43,389 bases of DNA, from positions 1 through 43,389 of the IMG/VR virus record IMGVR_UViG_3300010370_000068; one strand, given 5' to 3'. Source of the stretch: a virus. Shown here piece after piece: positions 33,901 through 41,215 of this stretch (positions within the stretch are counted from its first letter, which is position 1; the number at the start of each line of letters is the position of its first letter). A program made the position numbers and the translations under genes. The notes below the pieces were generated by a model that ran no database searches, was not told where the DNA came from, and was given only the letters and a program-made list of their open reading frames with translations.

Positions 33901-35164
33901 ACTTTCATCAGATCTTGTTTCTCAGAGTACATCAATTAGTGTTGCATCTACTTCAAACTTTACAACATTCGAAGGTATTAATGTAAGTTCATCAAATCCA
34001 GGATATGTTAAGATTGAAAATGAAATCATTAAGTATCAGTCTGTTGGGGTAGGACAACTATTAACAATTACTAGAGGTATTGATGCAACTACTGTTGTTG
34101 ATCATTTAACAAACACTCAAGTTTTTAAATATGAACTCAATGGTGTTTCTCTAAGAAGAATTAATAAGACACACGATATTAGTGATACTGGAATTGATAT
34201 TGATGAGTATTATGTAGAAATTGATAGAACAAATTTTGATTCGGATGTTACTAATAGAAATACTGATGGAAGTCTTACATCCGCACCTCAATTATCTTTT
34301 AATTCAGAAACAACTGCTGGTGGTGATAATGTTAGAGCAACTGAAAATATACAATATGATACCATTACTCCACAAGTAACTTCTTTAGTTCCTGGAGCAC
34401 CAACAGTGATAACATCACAAATTAGATCAGTGAGCGGAACGAGTGTAAATGGAACGGAATCTTCATTCTTAGATCAAGGATATGAAGATGTTGAAATAGG
34501 TTCTCCAAACAAATTATCTTCGACAAGAATCATTTGCTCAAAGATTAATGAAACTACTTATCTTGATGGCACTTTATTGGCAGGTAGAAGTAAATCTCTT
34601 ATTACAAAGGTAAATCTATCTACTACAGATAGTAATCTATCTCCAATGATTTTCTGGAGAACTTCCGCTGTTCAACTTTCAAGTAGCAGATTAAATAGTC
34701 CAATTTCCAACTATATTACAGACAATAGAGTTAATTCAATCATTGGAGATCCACACGCTGCAGTGTATATTTCCAATACCGTAAATCTTACACAATCTGC
34801 AACTTCACTTAAAGTTATTGTGAGTGCTTATAGACATTCATCTGCAGATTTTAGAGTTCTTTATAGTTTAATTAGACCTGATTCGAGTGAAGTTGATCAA
34901 ACTTTTGAATTGTTCCCTGGTTACAATAATCTTACAATTGATGCAAATCAAGATGGATATCCCGATGTTATTAATCCAGAAAATAACAGCGGATTGCCAG
35001 ATACACGTATTCCCGCAAGTTCCGATAATCAATTCTTAGACTATGAATTTAATGCACATAACTTGGGTGAATTTACAGGGTATACAATTAAAATTGTTAT
35101 GTCTGGAACAGATCAATCAAAAGCACCAAGATTTAAAGATTTAAGGAGTATTGCAATTAGATGA
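27929..35164 (+). CDS. DUF4815-type giant virion protein, 2411 aa
   Basis: The start (NVNPYYDDFNEPNVGSKDKN followed by YYKVLFNPGKAVQARELNTL and ILQNQIESFGSHIFKEGS) is the hallmark of DUF4815 proteins in T4-like and other cyanophages. About 1400 residues of unique sequence follow, then a module-rich region including a GGSNY/GNGY repeat (about 1820-1900) and an IENE/RG/H unit (about 2025-2075). Near 2340 there is a DANQDGYPDV calcium-loop-like motif. The C-terminus (YSLIRPDSSEVDQTFELF, then APRFKDLRSIAIR) resembles other long cyanophage baseplate fibres. Likely a baseplate-attached fibre or pin, at the position of T4 genes 9-12. Confidence 0.78.
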   Translation: MAQKTNFNVNPYYDDFNEPNVGSKDKNYYKVLFNPGKAVQARELNTLQSILQNQIESFGSHIFKEGSLVIPGNIVYDDQFYAVKLNPTTYGINVVEYLEKFVNKKITGQTSGTTATVQMVQLPNSEVEYATLYVKYQGSDNNFTFNEFQDGEFLYANENVEYSETVISSGTPFASTIATNASSIGSAVSIGDGVYFIRGTFARVAKQTIILDYYTNTPSYRIGLKVDEQIITAKDDETLYDNAKGFTNYAAPGADRFKISLTLVKKLLTDNDSDTDFVEILRVENGRIKKVESKTQYSNIKDYLAQRTYDESGDYVVDPFQFTLNNSLNNRLGNDGIFFSNEKTQQNNTPSDDLMCIKFSPGKAYVRGYDIVKTGVEVIDVPKPRTTESRTNVNIPFEMGNLVRVNNVSGSPKQKSSIELYSQRKSSTTASTGTKIGDARVYGFNLTDAAYTNSATNWDLYLYDIQTYTVLTLNQNISATELPATSYVKGKSSGATGYASAAGTGSNQISLSQTSGTFITNEQITINGIELFPRTIRSIKVYSTQDIKSVYQSTATSGFSTAFVADTQLDRSVASGFSPTDTITIQSSGTVSASGRIFSGIASDSIIRYQRVGFSTETYNRVLSVSSDGSSMTLVGVSSVAGVCDGGLPLSQTSTTFSIGSPRIRNETNAFLYARLPSANVSSTNLSDSILTFKSQSNVTLTPSSNTLTINSSNFDLGISSSTARFETFDEERYSIHYADGTIEDLTSDKVTLSNNQVTFSGIDNKSISTINATFVKSGIQSKAKQFIRSASLNVSLSKYPQSGSGISTSVNDGLTYNQFYGLRVQDEEISLNYPDVVKVIAIYESLNTSAPSLDTLTFSSLSNVDTNAIIGENIVGQSSKAIARIVTKPSSNTLGIVYLNPDRFVEGEIVSFEESNINTPIDTITAGNYKNITNKFTLDKGQKEQYYDYSKIVRNSGEPAPSNQLLIIFDYYSVPTGDTGDLFTVNSYSAERFGDDIPTIGGRTVRASDTLDFRPRVPVFSGTSSSPFDFTSRSFGSEPKLILSPNESALIGYDFYLGRIDKLCLDKLGNFIVIEGVPSTDPVEPLKQDEVMQMAVINLPPYLYSPSDATITLTDNRRYTMRDIGRIEDRVETLETVTSLSLLELNVQTLQIQDAQGFNRFRTGFFVDDFANTSLINLDDSTIEVDTANGELIPQINRNSISLLPVSADLTTDENLDLSTNFALYDSNVQKTNDVITLRYESVGWIEQPIATKVENVNPFHVVSYVGEITLDPSSDSWVRTIQLEDVNVNIRLRNRRVRPNQVARGFFRVDGRRVRRREVTEVASDVTNVVATGAEVYMRSRNTGFDAVSLKPLTRFYQFLDSNSGVDFIPKLIEISPNRTLTNYGASKAFTVGETVVGSYNGQDLIAFRVATPNHKEGRFNSPSKTYSVNPYIRGESIPGQYSASSKVLNVDIRALCAEAQGLYSGYLVVGMRLVGETSGAVAYVKDLRLISDNFGDLQGSFFLREPNTTPPPPVRLATGSKVYKLSSSETNETPLPGSRLISSAETIYRSEGTWEQRQRITTTTTQLFIRKDPLAQSFSVGASSEDVNGNSPNEDANGAFLTAVDIYMARKDEETPLTVQVRTVELGTPTLTVLGDPVTLRPNEIQISNDASLPTRVTFPYPIYLAPGAEYCIVLLAPQTIQYEAWIAEMGENAVNARSLPDSQNVRYTRQFALGSLFKSQNGSIWTANQYQDLKFKLYKANFTSNSGSVLFQNPTLNQSNGYVPNLSSNPITTLPKRFSIGISTVTNNAVIGILTTGRKIGDASKPSNYGYIVGTGSSVASVGITTGGSNYTTTSNVGTYAITGGGTGLRLNITAASGSGNITAATIASVGNGYAVGDIVGIKTSDVSPAAGRNARITISSITGLDTLYISNAQAESFTTVGISTLVYYNSSDTAVSLAGTSIRTSTPVGGIYAGNFMKVIHSDHGMYAANNKLTLYNVGSNIVPTTLSSDLVSQSTSISVASTSNFTTFEGINVSSSNPGYVKIENEIIKYQSVGVGQLLTITRGIDATTVVDHLTNTQVFKYELNGVSLRRINKTHDISDTGIDIDEYYVEIDRTNFDSDVTNRNTDGSLTSAPQLSFNSETTAGGDNVRATENIQYDTITPQVTSLVPGAPTVITSQIRSVSGTSVNGTESSFLDQGYEDVEIGSPNKLSSTRIICSKINETTYLDGTLLAGRSKSLITKVNLSTTDSNLSPMIFWRTSAVQLSSSRLNSPISNYITDNRVNSIIGDPHAAVYISNTVNLTQSATSLKVIVSAYRHSSADFRVLYSLIRPDSSEVDQTFELFPGYNNLTIDANQDGYPDVINPENNSGLPDTRIPASSDNQFLDYEFNAHNLGEFTGYTIKIVMSGTDQSKAPRFKDLRSIAIR

Positions 35165-35364
35165 TGATACCAGTTAAAGGACACCCAAATTTATACCGCG
35201 ATGAAGAATCTGGTGCTATTGTAAATTGTGATAATAATGCTTATAATCAATATCTAAACACTTTGCATAATAGAGATTATCAGAAAAATGAAATACAACA
35301 AATGAAAAAGGATATTGATGAGATTAAATCATTGCTTAAGGGGTTATTAAATGGAACACAATGA
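35161..35364 (+). CDS. Small coiled-coil protein, 67 aa
   Basis: MMIPVKGHPNLYRDEESGAI, then a coiled-coil C-terminus (QKNEIQQMKKDIDEIKSLLK). Starts in the stop overlap with the giant gene (ATGATGA; a second ATG at 35164 is equally good). The N-terminal VKGHPNLYRDEESGAIVN pattern is, as I recall, conserved among cyanophages and annotated only as a structural or hypothetical protein. Overlaps the next gene by 14 bases. Confidence 0.7.
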   Translation: MMIPVKGHPNLYRDEESGAIVNCDNNAYNQYLNTLHNRDYQKNEIQQMKKDIDEIKSLLKGLLNGTQ

Positions 35365-35527
35365 TATTCAATTGGAAACAATTGACAAAATGTTTGAGTT
35401 TGAAAAACATTCTCGCGTCATAGATGAGTTAAGTTTTGAAGAACTTAAAAATTTTTCTAAAATGTATTGTAAATTGTACCTTAAACAACAAGAAGTTTTG
35501 AGTTCCCTTGGCAATCTTGAGATATAA
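35351..35527 (+). CDS. Small helical cyanophage protein, 58 aa
   Basis: MEHNDIQLETIDKMFEFEKH, SRVIDELSFEELKNFSKMYC, then KLYLKQQEVLSSLGNLEI. Entirely helical, amphipathic and acidic-basic mixed. The pattern TIDKMFEFEKxSRVIDEL and EELKNFSKxYCKLY recurs in cyanophages by memory. Its last codons overlap the late promoter of the next gene. Confidence 0.65.
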   Translation: MEHNDIQLETIDKMFEFEKHSRVIDELSFEELKNFSKMYCKLYLKQQEVLSSLGNLEI

Positions 35528-35530
35528 ATA
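35523..35530 (+). promoter_or_regulatory. Late promoter (TATAAATA)
   Basis: Perfect late octamer that includes the TAA stop of the gene at 35351. The next ATG (35553) is 22 bases downstream. Likely drives genes 13-17 and their neighbours. Confidence 0.7.
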
Positions 35531-35552
35531 AGAAGTAGAGCTTAAAAAATAG

Positions 35553-35897
35553 ATGGCAGCAGTATATGTAAATAACCTAGTTGTGAATGCTGGCAGTGAT
35601 TTTAATCAGACTTTCACATTAGAAGGTGCAAATACAAATTCTGCTTTGAATTTAACTAATTATACTATTACTGCTCAAATGAGAAAGTGGGCAGGAAGTT
35701 CTTCTGCGACAAGTTTTACTACTAGAGTAATAACACCTAGTACAAGTGGAAAAATTGAATTATCTTTGACTTCTGAAGAAACTTCAAATTTAAAACCTGG
35801 AAGATACATTTATGATATTCTAATCGAAGATACTACTGGTTCTAAAACTAGAGTTGTTGAGGGAATGGTTCTCGTAAGAGAGGGAGTTACCCGATAA
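35553..35897 (+). CDS. Small virion structural protein, 114 aa
   Basis: MAAVYVNNLVVNAGSDFNQT, FTLEGANTNSALNLTNYTIT, AQMRKWAGSSSATSFTTRVI, and the end GRYIYDILIEDTTGSKTRVV with EGMVLVREGVTR. The alternating beta pattern with GRYxYDI-x-I-x-D is that of N-terminal immunoglobulin-like baseplate adaptors (BppU-like) and I recall it from cyanophages as a structural protein. It overlaps the next gene by one base. Confidence 0.7.
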   Translation: MAAVYVNNLVVNAGSDFNQTFTLEGANTNSALNLTNYTITAQMRKWAGSSSATSFTTRVITPSTSGKIELSLTSEETSNLKPGRYIYDILIEDTTGSKTRVVEGMVLVREGVTR

Positions 35898-36181
35898 TGT
35901 CAGATATTAAGGTTAGAGTTGGTCAACAAAATTCTATCAAAGTTATATCTAGTATAGCAGGTGAACGTGCCTTTAATGATGCTGTAAATGTAATAGGCGG
36001 TATTGCTTCTGTTACACAATTAAATGTAAGCGGAATATCTACATTTGTTGGAATTGCTACGTTTAAAAATGATCTTTTTGTTGATGGAAATTTAACTGTT
36101 GTAGGTATTGCATCTTTTAAAAATGATGTTTTTATTAATGGTGATTTAACTGCTAGTGTCATAGACGGAGGAACGTACTGA
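35897..36181 (+). CDS. Small virion protein with beta repeats, 94 aa
   Basis: After MSDIKVRVGQQNSIKVISSI, two copies of a repeat (STFVGIATFKNDLFVDGNLT and ASFKNDVFINGDLT) suggest a triple beta-spiral or needle-like trimer. The stop precedes gene 13 by one base. Similar FKNDLFVDGNLT repeats are common in cyanophage tail fibres. Likely a small fibre or whisker-like component; the exact role is unknown. Confidence 0.65.
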   Translation: MSDIKVRVGQQNSIKVISSIAGERAFNDAVNVIGGIASVTQLNVSGISTFVGIATFKNDLFVDGNLTVVGIASFKNDVFINGDLTASVIDGGTY

Positions 36182-36182
36182 A

Positions 36183-37025
36183 ATGTCAAAACCCGCAAGT
36201 AGACAACAACTAATTGATTACTGCTTAAGGCGTCTAGGTGCCCCCGTATTAGAAATTAATATTGATGATGACCAAATTGATGATTTAGTAGATGACGCTC
36301 TTCAGTACTTTCACGAGCGTCATTTTGATGGTGTTGAGAGAATGTACTTAAAGTATAAGATTACCGAAGAAGATTTAAATAGAGGTAGAGCAAATCCAAC
36401 AAGTGGTGTAGGAATCGTTACAACTACAGGAACCGCATCAATTAGTGGAATTGGATCTACATCTTTCAATTTTTACGAGAATTCAAACTTTATTCAAGTT
36501 CCAGATAGTGTTATAGGAATAGAAAAAGTTTTTAAATTTGATACCAGTTCAATTTCTGCTGGTATGTGGAGTATTAAATATCAGTTATTTCTAAATGACT
36601 TATATTATTTTAATTCAGTAGAACTTTTACAGTATGCAATGGTAAAAACTTACCTTGAAGATATTGACTATTTACTTTCTACAGATAAACAAATTAGATT
36701 TAACAAGAGACAAAATAGGTTATATTTAGATATTGACTGGGAAGCGAAAGCAAAAGACAATTTTATTGTAATAGATTGTTATAGAATTTTAGATCCAAAT
36801 GATTTTACCAAAGTATATAATGACAGTTTCTTAAAAAGATATTTAACTGCTTTAATGAAGCGTCAATGGGGTCAAAATTTAATTAAGTTTAGAGGAGTTA
36901 AATTACCTGGTGGCATTGAATTAAATGGAAGAGAAATATATGAAGATGCTGAAAGAGAAATAGAAAATATAAGACAAAGAATGTCTATGGATTATGAACT
37001 TCCTCCTTACGATTTTATTGGATAA
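36183..37025 (+). CDS. 13: Neck protein gp13
   Basis: 280 residues (T4 gp13 309). The beginning MSKPASRQQLIDYCLRRLGA and EINIDDDQIDDLVDDALQYF with HERHFDGVERMYLKYKIT is the family signature, and the end is RQRMSMDYELPPYDFIG. gp13 with gp14 caps the portal after packaging and connects the head to the tail. The position right before genes 14, 15 and 16 is conserved. Confidence 0.92.
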   Translation: MSKPASRQQLIDYCLRRLGAPVLEINIDDDQIDDLVDDALQYFHERHFDGVERMYLKYKITEEDLNRGRANPTSGVGIVTTTGTASISGIGSTSFNFYENSNFIQVPDSVIGIEKVFKFDTSSISAGMWSIKYQLFLNDLYYFNSVELLQYAMVKTYLEDIDYLLSTDKQIRFNKRQNRLYLDIDWEAKAKDNFIVIDCYRILDPNDFTKVYNDSFLKRYLTALMKRQWGQNLIKFRGVKLPGGIELNGREIYEDAEREIENIRQRMSMDYELPPYDFIG

Positions 37026-37027
37026 TA

Positions 37028-38416
37028 ATGGCTCTTAATCCCTTTTTCTTACAAGGTTCTCCAGGAGAACAAAGACTTATACAAGATCTAATTAATGAGC
37101 AGTTGAAAATATATGGCGTAGATGTTATCTACATTCCAAGAAAATTTGTAAGAAAGCAAACTATTATCAAAGAAATCCAATCATCAAAATTTGATGATAA
37201 TTTTGCTATAGAAGCATATGTGAATACTTTTGATGGTTATAGTGGTCAAGGTGATATCTTGTCAAAATTTGGAATGACTTTAAAAGATGAGTTAAGTTTA
37301 ATCATCTCAAAAGAAAGATTTGAAGATTTTATTTCTCCATTTTTAGAACCAGTAGATGATGAAATAGTTCTTTCATCAAGACCAAGAGAAGGAGATTTAG
37401 TATATTTTCCTCTTGGTCAAAGATTATTTGAAGTTAAATTTGTTGAGCACGAAGTTAATTTTTATCAACTAGGGAAATTATATGTTTATGAATTAAAATG
37501 TGAACTATTTGAATATGAAGATGAAGTTATCGATACTTCTGTTGAAGAAATTGATACTCAAATTGAAGATCAGGGATATATTACAACTTTACAATTAATT
37601 GGCACAGGTTCAACAGCAACAGCAACAGCATTGATTAATACTGGTTATATTAGAGAAATATATCTAAACAATGATGGTTATGATTATATAACAACACCAA
37701 CTGTTTCAATTTCAACTGCACCTTCTGGAGGAACTAACGCTACAGCAGTTGCTATAACGACAAACAGAGCTGGTGTATATTCAATTGAATCAATTATATT
37801 AACAAATGCTGGTGCAGGTTATACGACTATTCCATCAATTGCAATAAGTGGTGGAGGTGGAACTGGAGCTGCCGCAACTTGTAAGATTGAAACTTCTGAA
37901 AACGGCATCTCTCGTTTTAATATAACTGGCATTGGAAGTGGGTATGTTAGTTCACCAACGGTTAATATTATTGGGTCAGTTGGAACTGGACAAACTGCAG
38001 TTGGACTTGCTGTAGTAGGTGCTGGTCAAACCATTTCTTCTATCAGAATTTTAAATCCAGGCATCGGTTATACTTTAGCACCTACAGTAACTATTGCTGC
38101 ACCACCTGTTCTGTCAGGAATTGGCACATATCAATTTAATGAAGAAGTATTTGGTTCTCGTTCTGGAACTAGAGGGCGTGTTAAGTCTTGGGATTACGAT
38201 ACTAAAGTTCTTAAGGTTGCTTTAGTTGATAATGCAGCAACAAAAGGTTTTTATGGTGGAGAACTTATTGTTGGTGCAGCATCTAGTGCCATATATGCAC
38301 TCAAATCTTTTGATACTTGGGATCAATATGATAAATATAGTGAAAATATAGAAATTGAAAATGCAGCTGACGGCATTATAGATTTCTCAGAGTCCAATCC
38401 ATTTGGTACATTTTAA
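37028..38416 (+). CDS. 14: Neck protein gp14 with inserted beta-repeat domain
   Basis: The N-terminal half (MALNPFFLQGSPGEQRLIQD, DVIYIPRKFVRKQTIIKEIQ, LVYFPLGQRLFEVKFVEHEV) and the C-terminal end (DTWDQYDKYSENIEIENAAD) are gp14. T4 gp14 has 256 residues, this has 462. The excess at about residues 185-370 holds four GxGY-x-x-x-P-x-V-x-I repeats (around 210, 255, 300 and 345). The insert is of the same kind as the modules of the giant protein and may decorate the neck. gp14 joins the portal to the tail terminator. Confidence 0.9.
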   Translation: MALNPFFLQGSPGEQRLIQDLINEQLKIYGVDVIYIPRKFVRKQTIIKEIQSSKFDDNFAIEAYVNTFDGYSGQGDILSKFGMTLKDELSLIISKERFEDFISPFLEPVDDEIVLSSRPREGDLVYFPLGQRLFEVKFVEHEVNFYQLGKLYVYELKCELFEYEDEVIDTSVEEIDTQIEDQGYITTLQLIGTGSTATATALINTGYIREIYLNNDGYDYITTPTVSISTAPSGGTNATAVAITTNRAGVYSIESIILTNAGAGYTTIPSIAISGGGGTGAAATCKIETSENGISRFNITGIGSGYVSSPTVNIIGSVGTGQTAVGLAVVGAGQTISSIRILNPGIGYTLAPTVTIAAPPVLSGIGTYQFNEEVFGSRSGTRGRVKSWDYDTKVLKVALVDNAATKGFYGGELIVGAASSAIYALKSFDTWDQYDKYSENIEIENAADGIIDFSESNPFGTF

Positions 38417-39213
38417 TGTTAGGAACTTATTACTATCACGAAATTATTAGAAGAACAGTGATTGCCTTTGGCACAATGTTCAATGACATTTATGTTAGAC
38501 ATAAAGATTCAAGTGGTGATAGTATTAGTGAAATGAAAGTTCCACTAGCCTATGGTCCAGTTCAAAAGTTTCTTGCAAGAATAGAGCAACAACCAGAACT
38601 GAATAAACCAATTGCAATGACATTGCCTAGATTATCGTTTGAGATGACTTCTATTCAATATGATCCAACGAGAAAAGCAAATGTAACTCAAACATTTAGA
38701 ACTTGTGATGGTTCTAATCTAAAAAAAGTTTTTCTACCTGTACCATACAATATTGGTTTTCAATTAAATCTGATGGCAAAACTTCAAGATGATGCTTTGC
38801 AAGTAACAGAACAAATTCTTCCATATTTTCAACCTTCTTTCAACCTTACAGTTGATCTTGTTGATTCCATTGGTGAAAAAAGAGATATACCCATAGTTTT
38901 AGATAACTTATCCTTCACTGATGATTATGAGGGAGATTTTTCAACAAGAAGAATTTTAATTTACACTTTTAATTTTACAGTTAAAACATATCTCTTTGGA
39001 CCTGTTGCAGAAACAACAGATGGTCTAATTCGTAAGGTTAAAGTTGATATGTATAGTGATACAAATAGACAAACGGCTAAGAGAGAAATGAGATATACTG
39101 TTCAACCAGATCCATACGATGCTGCACCAGAAGATAACTTTGGTTTTGATGAAGAATGGCTATCTTTCGACGATTCCAAGACTTATAGTCCCACACAACA
39201 AACTGATATTTAA
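38416..39213 (+). CDS. 15: Tail sheath stabiliser / terminator gp15
   Basis: 265 residues (T4 272). MLGTYYYHEIIRRTVIAFGT is typical of the family start, and LQVTEQILPYFQPSFNLTVD together with KRDIPIVLDNLSFTDDYEG are strongly conserved. A hexamer of gp15 ends the tail tube and sheath and binds the neck. One-base overlap with gene 14. Confidence 0.93.
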   Translation: MLGTYYYHEIIRRTVIAFGTMFNDIYVRHKDSSGDSISEMKVPLAYGPVQKFLARIEQQPELNKPIAMTLPRLSFEMTSIQYDPTRKANVTQTFRTCDGSNLKKVFLPVPYNIGFQLNLMAKLQDDALQVTEQILPYFQPSFNLTVDLVDSIGEKRDIPIVLDNLSFTDDYEGDFSTRRILIYTFNFTVKTYLFGPVAETTDGLIRKVKVDMYSDTNRQTAKREMRYTVQPDPYDAAPEDNFGFDEEWLSFDDSKTYSPTQQTDI

Positions 39214-39219
39214 TATCTT

Positions 39220-39642
39220 ATGAAAAACAATTATGATGGTCTAGATAATGCACTCAACATTGAAAGTAAAATTGTTGAGGTAGAGACGACCGAAAACAAA
39301 TTAGATGTTGTACCTATTCAGAGTCAAGATATTAAAAAGGACTATGAGTACACCCGTGCGAATCTATATTCTCTGATAGAAAAGGGTCAAGAAGCTATCA
39401 ATGGAATTATGGAACTTGCTGCTGAAAGTGATCAACCAAGGGCATATGAAGTTGCAGGTCAACTAATTAAAAGTGTTGGAGACGTAACTGATAAACTTAT
39501 TGATCTTCAAAAGAAACTTAAAGATGTTGAAGAAGATACAACTAAAACAACAAACAATGTTACTAATAATGCAGTATTTGTTGGATCAACATCAGAACTC
39601 TCCAAACTACTCAAGCAAGGTTTTCTAAATAATAAGGAGTAG
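39220..39642 (+). CDS. 16: Terminase small subunit gp16
   Basis: 140 residues (T4 164). The conserved core DYEYTRANLYSLIEKGQEAI, NGIMELAAESDQPRAYEVAG and KSVGDVTDKLIDLQKKLKDV forms the central coiled-coil hairpin of T4-like small terminases, which assemble into rings that regulate the gp17 motor and initiate packaging. The end (FVGSTSELSKLLKQGFLNNK) matches the gp17-interacting tail. Confidence 0.9.
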   Translation: MKNNYDGLDNALNIESKIVEVETTENKLDVVPIQSQDIKKDYEYTRANLYSLIEKGQEAINGIMELAAESDQPRAYEVAGQLIKSVGDVTDKLIDLQKKLKDVEEDTTKTTNNVTNNAVFVGSTSELSKLLKQGFLNNKE

Positions 39643-39654
39643 TTTTTACATTAT

Positions 39655-41214
39655 ATGAGTTGGTCTAAGGATTATAAAAAATCGATAGACTGTGACAATC
39701 CAAAAGGATTTTCACAAAGAGCTCATTGTGCTGCTCGTAAAAAAAGAGCAAGAGGTGAAGAAACAAAATCTAAATCACCTTTCAATGAAATGCACGAAGT
39801 AAAATCTCATAAAACAGTTGAACAGATTGCAAAGAAACATCGTCTTGAAGTTTCTTTTGTAAAAAATCAACTTAAGATGGGAATTCCTATCGAGCACGAA
39901 CATACAAAAGATAAGGATCTTGCAACTGATATTGCCCTTCAGCACCTAGATGAAATTCCAGATTATTATACTCGTTTGAAAAAAATGGAATCAGATGCTA
40001 AGAAAGAACATAAAAAGTTTAAAGATGTAAAAGAAGAAACGACATCTGGCGATGAAGGTCTTCACGACTGGTTTGGCAAATCAAAGTCTTCTGATGGTAA
40101 AAAAGGTTGGGTTCAACTTGGTGGCAAATATTCAGGAAAACCTTGCGCTCGTCAACCAGGTCAAACTTCTACTCCAAAGTGTGGAAGTTCTAAGATGAAA
40201 AGAGCACTTTCAAAGGATGAAGAAGAGGCAGCGAGAAGAAGAAAAAATAGATTAGATCCCAATCAACCAGAAAAAACTGGTGGTGCTAAACCAACAAACG
40301 TAAGAACTGAAGAGATGGATTTACAAGAAGTAAAAGACAAACCAGGTAAAGGTAGTGGCAAGAAAGATGCTTGCTACCAAAAGGTAAAGTCAAGGTATGA
40401 TGTTTGGCCAAGTGCATATGCATCTGGAGCACTAGTTAAATGTCGTAAGGTTGGTGCTGCTAATTGGGGAACTAAATCGGAAGATTGTTGGGATGGTTAT
40501 AAGCAAGAGGGTATGAAGAAAAAAGGTAAAAAAATGGTCCCAAATTGTGTACCAGTAAAAGAGGAACAAGCAATGATCAGATATTGTCCAAAATGTAAAA
40601 AAGATGAAACTAGAGATCAGTGCAAATATGGTCCAAAATATTGGGATATGTTTTCAACTCCATCGGCACTGACACCCAACCAATTAAAATATAGTATTGC
40701 AACTGTACATCCTGGAAATTTTCCAGAATCTTATGATCATGAGTATTCAATGGCTCGTTCCGAACTTTCAACAATTGTTTCAGCAGCAAAAAGACTTCGT
40801 AAAAAAATGAAAGGTGAGGGAAATATTGAGGCTTGGGTTCAATCAAAAATCACTAAAGCAGCAGATTATTTAGATAGTGCTGCAGATTATGTTGATAGTG
40901 GAGAAATGAAAGCAGAACAATATTCAAATTGGAGAGCGGACTTTGGTTTATCTGAAGACTGGCAAAAAGTCAATCGCCAGGATAAAACTGATGGTTTAAG
41001 TCAAAAAGCAGTTAATGCATATCGTCGTGAAAACCCAGGATCAAAACTTCAAACTGCTGTAACTGAAAAAAATCCAGAAGGAAAACGAGCAAAGCGTCGT
41101 GCATCATTCTGTCGCCGTATGTCTGGAATGAAATCTAAACTGACTTCTGCTAAAACTGCAAGAGATCCAGATTCAAGAATTAACAAAGCACTACGTCGTT
41201 GGAACTGTAACTAA
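39655..41214 (+). CDS. Lys-rich multidomain protein between genes 16 and 17, 519 aa
   Basis: Residues 55-112 (VEQIAKKHRLEVSFVKNQLK, with GIPIEHEHTKDKDLATDIAL) fit a DUF5661-like helical domain. Residues 137-185 (HDWFGKSKSSDGKKGWVQLG and KYSGKPCARQPGQ) fit a DUF5872-like module. Residues 235-275 have a Cys-bearing KKDACYQKVKSRYDVWPSAY module. Residues 310-324 have CPKCKKDETRDQC, possibly half a zinc knuckle. The C-terminus (from about 446, DGLSQKAVNAYRRENPGSKL) fits another small cyanophage/giant-virus domain (DUF6321-like). DUF numbers are from memory. The charge and position suggest a DNA- or head-associated protein, but no function is known. Confidence 0.7.
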   Translation: MSWSKDYKKSIDCDNPKGFSQRAHCAARKKRARGEETKSKSPFNEMHEVKSHKTVEQIAKKHRLEVSFVKNQLKMGIPIEHEHTKDKDLATDIALQHLDEIPDYYTRLKKMESDAKKEHKKFKDVKEETTSGDEGLHDWFGKSKSSDGKKGWVQLGGKYSGKPCARQPGQTSTPKCGSSKMKRALSKDEEEAARRRKNRLDPNQPEKTGGAKPTNVRTEEMDLQEVKDKPGKGSGKKDACYQKVKSRYDVWPSAYASGALVKCRKVGAANWGTKSEDCWDGYKQEGMKKKGKKMVPNCVPVKEEQAMIRYCPKCKKDETRDQCKYGPKYWDMFSTPSALTPNQLKYSIATVHPGNFPESYDHEYSMARSELSTIVSAAKRLRKKMKGEGNIEAWVQSKITKAADYLDSAADYVDSGEMKAEQYSNWRADFGLSEDWQKVNRQDKTDGLSQKAVNAYRRENPGSKLQTAVTEKNPEGKRAKRRASFCRRMSGMKSKLTSAKTARDPDSRINKALRRWNCN

Positions 41215-41215
41215 A

